Shown here piece by piece: positions 41,655-51,600 of a stretch of DNA of 64,000 nt. Within the stretch, counting starts at the first letter, position 1, and each line of letters starts with the position of its first letter. The stretch spans positions 1 through 64,000 of the forward strand of contig NZ_JJNZ01000024.1 in assembly GCF_000690055.1 (NCBI RefSeq). The letters run 5' to 3'. The position numbers and the translations under genes are program-made. This DNA is from Pseudoalteromonas fuliginea (GTDB lineage Bacteria; Pseudomonadota; Gammaproteobacteria; Enterobacterales; Alteromonadaceae). The notes under the pieces are model-generated. The model was not told the origin of the DNA. It saw nothing but the letters and a program-made list of their open reading frames with translations, and did not search any database.

Positions 41655-42161
41655 TTATTTATAAGTAGAGTTAGAAAGGCCTAAAAGTAATTTTTTAAGT
41701 AATACTGCGAGTTGTTGCTGCTCCGACTTATCTAAAGGTGACAATAAAGACTGCCCTTTTGCGATATGCTCCTCTACAACCTGATCAATCAATTGAAAAC
41801 CTTTCTCTGTTAAAGACACCATAACGCCTCGACGGTCGTTAGGATCGGAGCTGCGTGCAACCAAGTCTTTAGCTTCTAGTTTATCGATACGGTTTGTCAT
41901 TGAGCCTGAGGTTAGCATTAATGTCTGCAATAGTTGATTTGGACTCAATGTAAACGGTTTTCCTGAACGCCTAATTGTCGCTAATACATCAAATTCGCCA
42001 CCATTGAGGCCAAAACGGCCAAATACAGTTTGTAATTCTTTGCTAAACATTGCATCGGTACGAACGAGTCGGCCCATAACTCCCATAGGCGAAGGGTCTA
42101 AATCAGGTCTTTCTTTATTCCACTGGGCCATAACGACGTCAACAAGATCATTTTTCATCAT
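41655..42161 (-). CDS. MarR-family transcriptional regulator, PecS-like
   Basis: A 168-residue winged-helix regulator. The N-terminal MAQWNKERPDLDPSPMGVMGRL is typical of the PecS-like branch. The recognition region (SPNQLLQTLMLTSGSMTNRIDKLEAKDLV) and the wing (DRRGVMVSLTEKG) are intact. It is divergent from the NRPS gene across a 227-bp gap holding the cluster palindrome, so it probably controls itself and the three cluster operons. In Dickeya, PecS represses indigoidine synthesis and is paired with pecM, which is also present here. Confidence 0.93.
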   Translation of the reverse strand: MMKNDLVDVVMAQWNKERPDLDPSPMGVMGRLVRTDAMFSKELQTVFGRFGLNGGEFDVLATIRRSGKPFTLSPNQLLQTLMLTSGSMTNRIDKLEAKDLVARSSDPNDRRGVMVSLTEKGFQLIDQVVEEHIAKGQSLLSPLDKSEQQQLAVLLKKLLLGLSNSTYK

Positions 42162-42236
42162 ATCTACTACTCTAATTTAAATTGATAAACCAATATAACT
42201 CACAACAACCTCTACGACAAGACTCATCACAACAAG

Positions 42237-42283
42237 TATCTTTACACAAAGATACTTGACATTAAGATTGTATGTATTATCTT
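42237..42283 (+). promoter_or_regulatory. Cluster operator and promoter 2 (MarR-type box)
   Basis: The palindrome TATCTTTACACAAAGATA at 42237-42254 is followed one base later by TTGACA at 42256-42261. A -10-like TATCTT lies at 42278-42283 (16-bp spacing). It lies between the divergent marR and NRPS genes and could serve both. A second weak TATCTT half-box overlaps the -10, as in promoter 1. Confidence 0.8.
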
Positions 42284-42388
42284 TTACCTAACTTTGTTAC
42301 ATGAGAGTTATGTGTAGTACTCATTTTTAACAAGGCAATTCAAAAATTAGTCATCTATAAAATTTTAAATAAAGGAATAGGCATAGAA

Positions 42389-45300
42389 ATGAAACTACAT
42401 AACCAACTAAATCGAACCGAAAACCTTGAGCAAGATCAGATATCTTTTTTAGGAGAAAGTGATACTCGAACATTGTTTGATTTAATTCAAAAGCAAATTA
42501 TTGAAACACCTGATGAAACTGCAGTAATTAGTAACCAAGGAGATTGGAGCTATAAAATGCTGGATAAAAAATCAGCTAACATTGCCTCTTTACTTCATCA
42601 GCATGGTGCTAAGCAAGGTGAATATGTTGGTTTGTTTGTCGATCCATCGCCTGACTTAATTTTTGGTGTGTGGGGAGCTATTTATGCAGGATGCGGATAC
42701 CTTCCACTGTCTCCTGAATACCCTGAAAAACGTATTAGCTATATGCTAAAAGACTCTAAAGCGCGTTTAGTTTTAACTCAAGCACATTTAAAAGAGCAAA
42801 TTACTGCATTGGTTAGCAGCGACATCACTGTAATTTCAATAGATGATGTTGATGATAATACGTCATATTATGCGCCACTATCACAAGATAGCCTTGCTTA
42901 TATGATTTACACCTCTGGAAGCACAGGTGATCCCAAAGGCGTCATCATTGAACATAGCAGTATTGTTAATCAGCTTCTGTGGCTAAAAGAAGAGCATAGC
43001 TTTAGCCAATCAACTCGTATTGTACAAAAAACGCCTTTTAGCTTTGATGCAGCCCAATGGGAGATTTTAGCTAATGCAATCGGTATTTGTGTTGTTACAA
43101 GTGAAGTAGGAATGTATCGCGATCCGCTTGCACTTATTGATTTAATCATTGAAAAACAAGTGACCGTTTTGCAATGTGTTCCTACCCTTTTACAAGCCTT
43201 GCTTGATTCGCCTTGTATTCAATTGTGCAACTCATTGTCTCACGTGTTCAGTGGGGGTGAAACGCTTACTAAACAGCTCGCCTTACAATTTTTTGAAACA
43301 CTGCCTGAAAAAGATCTAATCAATTTATATGGGCCAACAGAATGCACAATAAATTCATCCAGCCATAAAGTAACGCCTCATACTTTAGAGCAAGCGTTTG
43401 ATGCAATTACCATTGGTAAGCCTGTAGCCAATACTCACTACTATATACTTGATGAACAGTTAAACTTAGTTGATGAGGGTGAATCTGGTGAGCTTTATAT
43501 TAGTGGTGTGCAGGTTGCTAGAGGTTATTTAAACCGTAACGATACAACGCTCGAAAGATTTATATCTAATCCTCACAATAGCGAGCCTATGCATAATACG
43601 CTCTATCGCAGTGGTGATATTGTAAAACGTGATAAAGAAGGTAACACACACTTTTTAGGTCGCGCCGATAATCAAATTAAATTACGTGGTTACCGTGTAG
43701 AGCTTGATGAAATTAGACTTGCCATTGAAAAGCATGATTGGATAAAAAATGCCGCAATGGTTGTAAAAAATGACCAGCGTACCGGTTTTCAAAATCTTAT
43801 TGCATGCATTGAATTAAATCATCGTGAAGCCGCTTTAATGGATCAAGGCAAGCAGAGTGAACACCATCAATCTAAAAAAAGTAAATTACAAGTTAAAGCA
43901 CAACTCTCTAATGCTGGATTTAGACAACCACAAGCGCTGTTAAACTTACCCGTATTTAATTTACCAAATAAAAATGCATCAAAAGAGCAAACTGAAACTG
44001 TTTTTGCTCGTAAAACTTATCGTTACTTTGATGGTGGAAATGTGTGTGAGCAAGAAATACTTAACTTACTCAAAAAACAAAAATCAGAGATCCCTACACG
44101 CCCTGTCAGCGCATTAGAATATGATGAATTTGGTCAAATCATGAGATATTTTGGCCAGTTTAAAAGCAAGCAACGCTTACTGCCCAAGTATGGCTATGCA
44201 TCTCCAGGCGCCCTGTATGCTACGCAGTTATTTTTAGAAATACATAATTTATTTAATTTAAAATCGGGTATTTATTATTATCACCCTGAACTACATACCC
44301 TGCATCTTGTACGCTCATTAGCGCCTGTAAGCACGGTTAAATTAACTTGCCATTTTTTAGGTAAACAATCAGCTATAGAACCTGTATATCAAAATAATAT
44401 ATTAGAAGTTTTAGAAATGGAAACAGGCCATATGCTTGGCTTATTTGATCATATTTTACCTCAGTTTGGCCTTTCAATTGGCGCTGCTAGTTTTGACAAT
44501 GAATACCAAGATTACTTAGCTGTTCACGAAGATGACGCCTACTTAGGAAGTTTTGATATTAGCCAACATAGCGAAACTGACTCGCTTTCAAATGTTGAGA
44601 CCTTAGTGCAAATTCAAAATGTAGATGGTTTAAATTCAGGACAATACACCGTTCAAGATAATCAGCTGACACCCCTTTCTGATCAGCTAATTGAAAAGAA
44701 AAAAGTGATTGCCATTAATCAGCAAGTCTATGATAGAGCTTCTTTTGGTATTTCTTTACTTAATCATTCTACAACGGCTTGGCGACACTACATTGATTTA
44801 GGTCGTAAGTTACAGCAGTTACAAATGAACGACTTAAACATAGGTTTAATGTCTTCTGGTTATAGCTCAAAATCTGGTAATAATTTACCTTCAGCCAATC
44901 GTATTGAAGAAATTTTATCTGATGCGAATTGTACAATGAAACCATTTTATTTTTGCATTGGTGGAAAAATTACAGATGAGCAAAAACGCAGTGAAGGTAT
45001 GAAAGAAGACGCTATACATATGCGTGGCCCCCTTGAAATATTGAATCATGATTTACAAAATTCGCTACCTAGCTATATGGTACCTAATAAAATTATAACT
45101 TTTGCTGAGTTTCCACAAACAGCGAATGGGAAAGTCGATTATCTCGCTCTAAAAAATTCAGAGAAACTTAATAATATTGAAAATAAGGCAGCCTACATTG
45201 AGCCTCGAAATAAATTAGAAGAGAAAATAGCTGATATTTGGCTCCATGTTATGAAATGGGACAAAGTATCAGTCCAAGATAATTTTTTTGAAAGTGGTGG

Positions 45301-46267
45301 AAACTCTTTAACAGCCGTTACATTTATGAATACTTTAAATAAAGAGTTGAGCATTAGTATCCCAATGCAAGCTATCTTTCAAGCCCCCACGATTGAAGCA
45401 CTTGCTCTTTATATAAAGCAAAACGATAACAGCTCACATAGTCGGTTGATTAATTTAAATAACTCTACACAAAAATCGCGAATTTTCTGCTGGCCTGGTT
45501 TAGGTGGGTATCCAATGAGCTTAAAACCTTTAGCTGAAAAAGTGGCCGATGAAGCGACGTTTATTGCGGTGCAAGCGCATGGCCTTAATTCTGACGAAAT
45601 TCCTTACGATACAATACAAGAAATGGCAGAAGCCGATATCAAGCTAATCAAAAATGAGCAACCAACGGGTCCTTATACGTTATGGGGATACTCTTTTGGG
45701 GCGCGTGTTGCATTTGAAGTGGCGCATCAACTTGAAGCAAGTGGCGAGACCGTGGAAGCACTTTATCTCATTGCACCAGGCTCACCTAATCTACCTCAGT
45801 ATTCACAAAAAGAGCAGACACCTTGTTTTACTTCTCCTGCATTTGTCACCATTTTATTTTCAGTGTTCTTTCAAAAAATACAAGGCCCGGTATTAGAACA
45901 ATGTTTATCGACAGTGACTAATAAACAACAGTTTATTGACTTTGTATGTATGAATCATCGCACTTTGAATCGAGATGTTGTCAGTAAAATCATAGAAGTA
46001 GTAATGCGCACTTATGAGTTTAAATATACATTCACAGAGTTGCTTGAACGCCAAGTAAAAGCACCAAAAGTGATATTTAAAGCACAAGGAGATGATTATT
46101 CATTTATTGAAAACATTCCTGAGTACAACGAAAAAGAAGCGATAACACAACACTTACAAGCAGATCATTACGCATTATTAAAACATCAAGGTGTTGATGA
46201 GCTGTTTAATAGCATTGTGCAATCTCAAGGTTCTTACGAGAGCTATCGTTCATTATTAATAGCGTAA
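42389..46267 (+). CDS. Single-module NRPS, indigoidine synthetase type (A-Ox-T-TE)
   Basis: A 1292-residue synthetase (known indigoidine synthetases are about 1280). The adenylation domain has A3 YTSGSTGDPKG at about 174-184, A5 NLYGPTE, A7 LYRSGD and A8 GRADNQIKLRGYRVELDEI. A flavin-dependent oxidase domain of the SagB/nitroreductase type (about 530-850; FARKTYRYFDGG, KYGYASPGALYATQ) is inserted before A10 (PQTANGKVDYLAL). A carrier domain (GGNSL, Ser973) and a thioesterase (GYSFG, Ser1102; His1260) follow. Hand alignment to GrsA gives the specificity code DAWQVSLINK, close to glutamine codes. The expected product is the oxidised cyclic glutamine dione that dimerises to blue indigoidine or is diverted to a C-nucleoside. 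No phosphopantetheinyl transferase is in the window. Confidence 0.95.
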   Translation: MKLHNQLNRTENLEQDQISFLGESDTRTLFDLIQKQIIETPDETAVISNQGDWSYKMLDKKSANIASLLHQHGAKQGEYVGLFVDPSPDLIFGVWGAIYAGCGYLPLSPEYPEKRISYMLKDSKARLVLTQAHLKEQITALVSSDITVISIDDVDDNTSYYAPLSQDSLAYMIYTSGSTGDPKGVIIEHSSIVNQLLWLKEEHSFSQSTRIVQKTPFSFDAAQWEILANAIGICVVTSEVGMYRDPLALIDLIIEKQVTVLQCVPTLLQALLDSPCIQLCNSLSHVFSGGETLTKQLALQFFETLPEKDLINLYGPTECTINSSSHKVTPHTLEQAFDAITIGKPVANTHYYILDEQLNLVDEGESGELYISGVQVARGYLNRNDTTLERFISNPHNSEPMHNTLYRSGDIVKRDKEGNTHFLGRADNQIKLRGYRVELDEIRLAIEKHDWIKNAAMVVKNDQRTGFQNLIACIELNHREAALMDQGKQSEHHQSKKSKLQVKAQLSNAGFRQPQALLNLPVFNLPNKNASKEQTETVFARKTYRYFDGGNVCEQEILNLLKKQKSEIPTRPVSALEYDEFGQIMRYFGQFKSKQRLLPKYGYASPGALYATQLFLEIHNLFNLKSGIYYYHPELHTLHLVRSLAPVSTVKLTCHFLGKQSAIEPVYQNNILEVLEMETGHMLGLFDHILPQFGLSIGAASFDNEYQDYLAVHEDDAYLGSFDISQHSETDSLSNVETLVQIQNVDGLNSGQYTVQDNQLTPLSDQLIEKKKVIAINQQVYDRASFGISLLNHSTTAWRHYIDLGRKLQQLQMNDLNIGLMSSGYSSKSGNNLPSANRIEEILSDANCTMKPFYFCIGGKITDEQKRSEGMKEDAIHMRGPLEILNHDLQNSLPSYMVPNKIITFAEFPQTANGKVDYLALKNSEKLNNIENKAAYIEPRNKLEEKIADIWLHVMKWDKVSVQDNFFESGGNSLTAVTFMNTLNKELSISIPMQAIFQAPTIEALALYIKQNDNSSHSRLINLNNSTQKSRIFCWPGLGGYPMSLKPLAEKVADEATFIAVQAHGLNSDEIPYDTIQEMAEADIKLIKNEQPTGPYTLWGYSFGARVAFEVAHQLEASGETVEALYLIAPGSPNLPQYSQKEQTPCFTSPAFVTILFSVFFQKIQGPVLEQCLSTVTNKQQFIDFVCMNHRTLNRDVVSKIIEVVMRTYEFKYTFTELLERQVKAPKVIFKAQGDDYSFIENIPEYNEKEAITQHLQADHYALLKHQGVDELFNSIVQSQGSYESYRSLLIA

Positions 46268-46276
46268 GGACGCAAT

Positions 46277-46501
46277 ATGCCGCATATCAACATACATTAT
46301 TTTGATTCTCACGTATCCAGTTCCACCAAGAATAGGCTCGTGAAAAAAATTTCGGCACTGATAAGTAAAGAGTTTAAATGCAATAACGACTTTATTTCAA
46401 TCGCACTGCATGCAGAGCAACCGAAAAATTGGCGACAACGTGTTTATAACAAACATATTATTCAGCAAAAATATAAATTAATTAAAAAACCAAGTTATTA
46501 G
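46277..46501 (+). CDS. 4-oxalocrotonate tautomerase family protein
   Basis: A 74-residue protein. Removal of Met would expose Pro1, the catalytic base of this superfamily. The pattern PHINIHYF...K..LVKKISALI followed by NWRQRVYNKHI matches small tautomerases of the PptA-like type. It lies 9 bp after the NRPS gene and 12 bp before the PsuG gene, preceded by AAGGA, so it is a genuine cluster member. It could interconvert keto and enol (or amino and imino) forms of the aminopyridine-dione intermediate. Confidence 0.85.
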   Translation: MPHINIHYFDSHVSSSTKNRLVKKISALISKEFKCNNDFISIALHAEQPKNWRQRVYNKHIIQQKYKLIKKPSY

Positions 46502-46513
46502 AGGAGAAATAAA

Positions 46514-47458
46514 ATGAACAATACAAAGATAAATCTTGTTATTAAGCCTGAAATTAAACGGGCTCTTGAGTTAGGGCTTGCGGTCGTGGCGCTTGAGTCT
46601 AATGTTATAACGCATGGCTTAGATTACCCTGAAAATAAACACACCGCGTTACAAGTAGAAGCAGCAGTTCGTGAATCGGGGGCAATCCCTGCAACCATTG
46701 GAGTCGCTAATGGTAAATTACTAATTGGCATGGATGAAAGTGAGATTGAGTTATTTGCAACAACCGCAAATATACCTAAAGTCAGCACGCGTGACTTACC
46801 CGTTGTATTAGCGACTAAGCAATTGGGTGCAACCACCGTTGCCTCATCTATTATTGCAGCTGAGTTAGCAGGAATATGCTTTTTTGCATCTGCCGGCATT
46901 GGTGGCGTTCATAGAGGAGCAAACAATACGATGGATATTTCTTCAGATCTTATGCAATTTACACGTTCACGGGTTGCCGTTGTATGTGCTGGTGCAAAAA
47001 ACATACTCGATCTAGGTTTAACACTTGAATACTTAGAGACCCACAATGTTCCTATTATATCTTATCAATTTGATGATTTCCCTGCATTTTACTGTCGCTC
47101 AAGTGGCTATAAAGCACCACAACGGATAGATGATGCATCTATTTTAGCCGACATAATTGAAACCCAATGGCTGCTTGATAATAAGCGCAGTGTATTAATT
47201 ACAACACCCACTAAGCTCGAAGATGCCATTGATAGTGATGATGTTAATGATGCTATCAACGCGGCAATTAGCTCGGCTCAAGCGCAAGGGATCAGTGGAA
47301 ATAAAGTCACTAAGTACATTATGAAAGCAATTGATGAAGTAACTAAAGGGCGTTCAGCTAAAGCTAACAGTGCCGTTTTGATCAATACAGCGCGTGTTGC
47401 AGGGCATTTAGCTGTTGCCCATGCAAAGCAATCTAGTAATAAAAGAGAAGTAGCGTAA
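46514..47458 (+). CDS. Pseudouridine-5'-phosphate glycosidase family enzyme (IndA/PsuG)
   Basis: A 314-residue enzyme of the PsuG family, which reversibly forms or breaks the C-C glycosidic bond between ribose-5-phosphate and a base. Conserved active-site segments are [16 protein letters not shown] (Glu), [26 protein letters not shown] (Asp) and CAGAKNILD (the Schiff-base Lys). TGGIGG of PsuG reads SAGIGG here. Homologues are indA in indigoidine clusters and minB in the minimycin cluster. It follows a GAGGAG ribosome binding site. Confidence 0.94.
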   Translation: MNNTKINLVIKPEIKRALELGLAVVALESNVITHGLDYPENKHTALQVEAAVRESGAIPATIGVANGKLLIGMDESEIELFATTANIPKVSTRDLPVVLATKQLGATTVASSIIAAELAGICFFASAGIGGVHRGANNTMDISSDLMQFTRSRVAVVCAGAKNILDLGLTLEYLETHNVPIISYQFDDFPAFYCRSSGYKAPQRIDDASILADIIETQWLLDNKRSVLITTPTKLEDAIDSDDVNDAINAAISSAQAQGISGNKVTKYIMKAIDEVTKGRSAKANSAVLINTARVAGHLAVAHAKQSSNKREVA

Positions 47459-47499
47459 AAATAATGGGTGAAGTTTATTGACAAATTTTTTTAATTATA

Positions 47500-47524
47500 T
47501 ATCTTTATATAAAGATACTTTACA
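47500..47524 (+). promoter_or_regulatory. Cluster operator and promoter 3 (MarR-type box)
   Basis: A perfect 18-bp palindrome TATCTTTATATAAAGATA at 47500-47517 is followed one base later by a -35-like TTTACA at 47519-47524. No clear -10 was found; candidates lie near 47542-47551. A TTGACA at 47478-47483 upstream offers an alternative -35, which would place the palindrome over the -10. It lies 62 bp before the membrane-fusion gene. Confidence 0.8.
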
Positions 47525-47578
47525 TAAACAAACTTCACCCAAGCATATTACCTACTAGATGCACACAAGGAGCTAATT

Positions 47579-48694
47579 ATGAATTTCATTCCATGGATTA
47601 CAACGACAGGCATACTAGCAATTTTAATAGCGGGCAGCTTTGCAGTTAAAAGTAACATCATTGATGCGCGCAGCAATATAGGCAATGAACAATCGGCTAA
47701 TGTCGAAGCTATGTATGTAGAAAAAGTTGCTCATCAGTCACATATAGATATTAGCGGTATCGTAAAAGCCCCTAAAACATTATCGTTAATTAATGAATCA
47801 GCAGGTAAAGTTACAAAACTCTATTTGCAATCTGGCGGTATTACTTATGCAGGTGATACGTTACTCGAAATAGAACACGAGGAGGAAAAAGCACAACTGC
47901 AAATAGCTAAATCACGCTTTGAACTACAAAACACCACCGTAAAGAGATATAAAAGCCTTTATAATTCAAATAAATTGAGCGCTCAGCAATTAGATGAATC
48001 AACGGCTTTACTTGCTCAATACCAAGCAGAAATAAACCTACTCTCAGCTAAAATTGCTAAAAAAGTGATTACAGCACCATTTACAGCCCGCGTTGGTATA
48101 CATGACTTGCAAGTCGGTCAGTTTTTACCTGCTAATACAAATCTAACTCAGCTCATTGGTATTGAAAAATATATGTGGGTCGATTTTTCTCTCCCGCAAA
48201 CCTATACAGAGCTAGCAATTAATACGCCGGTAGTATTAACGCTACTTGATGACACACAGACAGAAATAATTGCACAAGTAGCTTCTGTTGCACCAGAAAT
48301 GTCAAAACACTCAAGACAGCTGAAATACCGTGCAAAAATTACATTAGGAAATACTAAACTAAATTCAAATCAACTCGTTAAAATTAAGGTACCTATTGGC
48401 AACAAAAAAGAGGTTGTTGCGATCCCATATTTAGCAGTTATTAAAGGCAAATTAGGGAACTATGTATATTTATTAAATAAAGACGAGGAAGGAAAAACAT
48501 ACGCTAAGCGTACACAAGTTGAATTAGGCGAACGTATTGGGGATCTCGTTATGATCACCAATGGCTTAACCTCAGGCGCATTAATCGCAAGTCATGGAGC
48601 ATTTAAATTGCGTGACGGTTTAAGAGCATACTTGCTTAATTCAGAGCGTACTGTAGCTATGGAAGATACGTTATCTCCTAAGGTATCATTATGA
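47579..48694 (+). CDS. RND efflux periplasmic adaptor
   Basis: A 371-residue HlyD/MFP-type subunit. An N-terminal membrane anchor (residues about 5-25) is followed by the biotinyl-lipoyl half-motifs (SAGKVTKLYLQSGGITYAGD; KKVITAPFTARVGIHDLQVGQFL), an alpha-hairpin around residues 100-155 and beta-barrel domains. Its stop overlaps the RND gene start by 4 bp. The cluster palindrome upstream suggests that it exports the cluster product or a toxic intermediate. Confidence 0.93.
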   Translation: MNFIPWITTTGILAILIAGSFAVKSNIIDARSNIGNEQSANVEAMYVEKVAHQSHIDISGIVKAPKTLSLINESAGKVTKLYLQSGGITYAGDTLLEIEHEEEKAQLQIAKSRFELQNTTVKRYKSLYNSNKLSAQQLDESTALLAQYQAEINLLSAKIAKKVITAPFTARVGIHDLQVGQFLPANTNLTQLIGIEKYMWVDFSLPQTYTELAINTPVVLTLLDDTQTEIIAQVASVAPEMSKHSRQLKYRAKITLGNTKLNSNQLVKIKVPIGNKKEVVAIPYLAVIKGKLGNYVYLLNKDEEGKTYAKRTQVELGERIGDLVMITNGLTSGALIASHGAFKLRDGLRAYLLNSERTVAMEDTLSPKVSL

Positions 48695-51600
48695 AAAACA
48701 ATCATTTTATGGATCGATTCATAACACAACCAACACTTGCAATCGTTTTATCCGCCATTATTTGTATTGCTGGGATTTGGTCAGTGCTTAAGGTGACTGT
48801 GCTACAGTTTCCAAAAATTGAAAGTTCATCTTTAGTTATTTCAACTAACTACGTAGGCGCATCAGCTGAAACAGTTAAAGGTTTTATTACAGAACCAATT
48901 GAACGTATTTCTGCTACGGTTCCAGGTGTTGATTATGTTGAATCAGTCACAATTGCAGGGAATAGCACTGTAACAGCTTACTTAAATTTAAACGAAGATA
49001 GTACTCGGGCTTTATCACAGCTTACTGCTCGTCTTAGCCAAGTTAAATATATGCTCCCGAATGATACTGAGGATCCCATTGTTAGCGTTAAGCGCACCGA
49101 TCGACCTCATGCGCTATTTTATTTAAATATAGAGCATCAGGGCGAATCACTTACACAACTAACCGACTTTTTATCAAGGCAAGTGACTCCTATAATTACA
49201 GATATTGAGGGTGTTCAAAGAGTCGCAATTGAAGGCAGTAGAACGCCTGCGATGCGCGTGCATTTAAATTCTGCAAAGTTAGAAGCATTTGATCTTAGCG
49301 CTGACGATATTTACTCCGCGTTGGCTGCAAATAATACAATAGCTACGCTAGGTTATATAGAAACTAATAAACAAAAAATTGATCTGGTCGCTAATACACA
49401 ATTGAAAAGTATCGATGAATTTAAGCAGTTAATTGTAAAACGTATAGATAATGATGTTATATATCTGAGAGATGTAGCCCATATTGAACTTGGCTCTGAG
49501 CAGCCAACGGTAAGTGCTCGCTTAAATCAGCATGATACTGTTTATATTTCAGTTTGGCCGCAGCCAGGTGCAAATGAAATTGAAGTTGGTGACGCACTTT
49601 ACGCATTAACCGATAAAATTAATAAGACTTTACCGGATGGTATCAGCATTGGTTATGCCTATGATGGTACTTTATATATGCGCGATGCATTAAATGAGAT
49701 TTTTAAAACACTTATTGAGACGGTTATTCTAGTAGGCGTTGTTGTTCTCTTTATGATGGGTTCATTTAGAAGCTCAGCGGTACCTTTAGTGACTATTCCT
49801 ATTTCAATATTAGGTGCTATTGCCGCAATGTATGTCGTCGGTTTTTCGTTAAACTTACTAACCGTGCTCGCTATTGTTCTCTCTGTTGGCTTGGTGGTTG
49901 ATGATGCGATTGTTGTTGTAGAAAATGTTTCACGTCATATTCGTGCAGGAAAATCTAAAATTGACGCTGCGCTCACAAGCTCCAAAGAGCTGTTTGTACC
50001 AATTGTATCAATGACTCTCACACTAACAATGGTGTATTTACCGATTGGCTTTCTGTCTGGACTTACCGGCGTATTATTTAAAGAATTTGCTTTTACCCTA
50101 GCAATATCAGTGCTTATATCAGGCATTGTTGCCCTCACACTTTCACCAATAATGAGCGCGTATGTTATCCCTGCTGAAGGGCAAGAAACTAAATTAACAA
50201 AAAAAGTAAACTGGGTATTTGATCAGCTAAGAAATAAATATGCATTGTTACTTACTCTTTTATTGTCGTGGCGAAATCAAGTGATTGTCGCTGCAATTGC
50301 GTTAAGCCTTATGATAATACCATTTTACCAAGGTGCACAAAAAGAGCTTGCGCCAGTTGAGGATCAAAGCAGCATATTTGTACTTGTACAATCCCCCCCT
50401 GAGTCATCGTTAACTTATAATGAAGATAACATTCGTGGCATGGTTGATAGCTTATTAGAAATACCCGGCACAACTCAAATGTGGCAGAACATTTTTACCA
50501 ATAGTGCTTTTGGCGGTATTGAATTTATAAGTGCTAGCGAACGAGATTACACTACTAAATCAATTCTTCCTGAGATTTATGGACGCTTGGCTAAAACCCC
50601 TGGAGTCAACCCGTTGCCCATTCTTCCAGCGCCACTTCCTACTGCGGGCCAATTCGATGTAGAAATGGTCGTTAAGTCCAGCGATAGTTTTGAAATAATG
50701 CAAAGCTATGCGGGGCAACTTATAGGTAAAGCATTTGCTAGTGGGCACTTTTTATACGCAGACACTGATTTAAAAATCGATTTACCCCAAATACAATTAC
50801 AATTAAAGCGCGATAAAATTGCCGATTTAGGAATGGATCTCGCTTATGTCAATCAGCAACTGAGTGTTCTTTTATCAAATAACTACGTTAATCGATTTGA
50901 TGCGCAAGGAAAAGCTTATCAGGTAATCCCTGTTATTGACCGAAATGTAAAGTCAGATCCTGGAAAACTACTAAGCTTAAACATTAAATCAATTAATGGA
51001 ACCAGCGTGCCATTATCTGCAATAGCTGAAGTTAAATGGGCAACAGTTCCTAGACAATTAAATAGCTTTGGACAGCAAAATGCCTTTCGCATATTTGGAG
51101 CCGTATTACCTAATTCCACAAAAGAAGAGGCACTTTCAGCATTAGAAAATGCCGCAAAAGAATTACTCCCCCCTTCATACACTGTTGATTATGCCGGAGA
51201 GTCTAGACAAATAAGACAACAAGGTAATAGTTTATTAGGCGTTATGCTAATTTCACTGGTCATTGTTTACTTACTGCTTAGTATCCAATTTAATAGCTTT
51301 CGAGACCCTCTAGTTGTGTTAATTGGGAGTGTACCTTTGGCAATGGCTGGCGCGTTGATGCTGTCGTATTTTGAATTAACGACTATCAATATTTATTCTC
51401 AAATCGGTTTAATCACACTCATTGGTCTGATTGCAAAAAACGGTATCTTAATTGTCGAATTTGCAAATCACCTACAAGAGCAAGGTAAAAGCCGCATAGA
51501 AGCCGTAATTGAATCTGCATCAACTAGATTAAGGCCTATTTTAATGACCACTGCTGCCACTGTTCTTGGGCACTTCCCATTATTAATGGTATCTGGAGCT

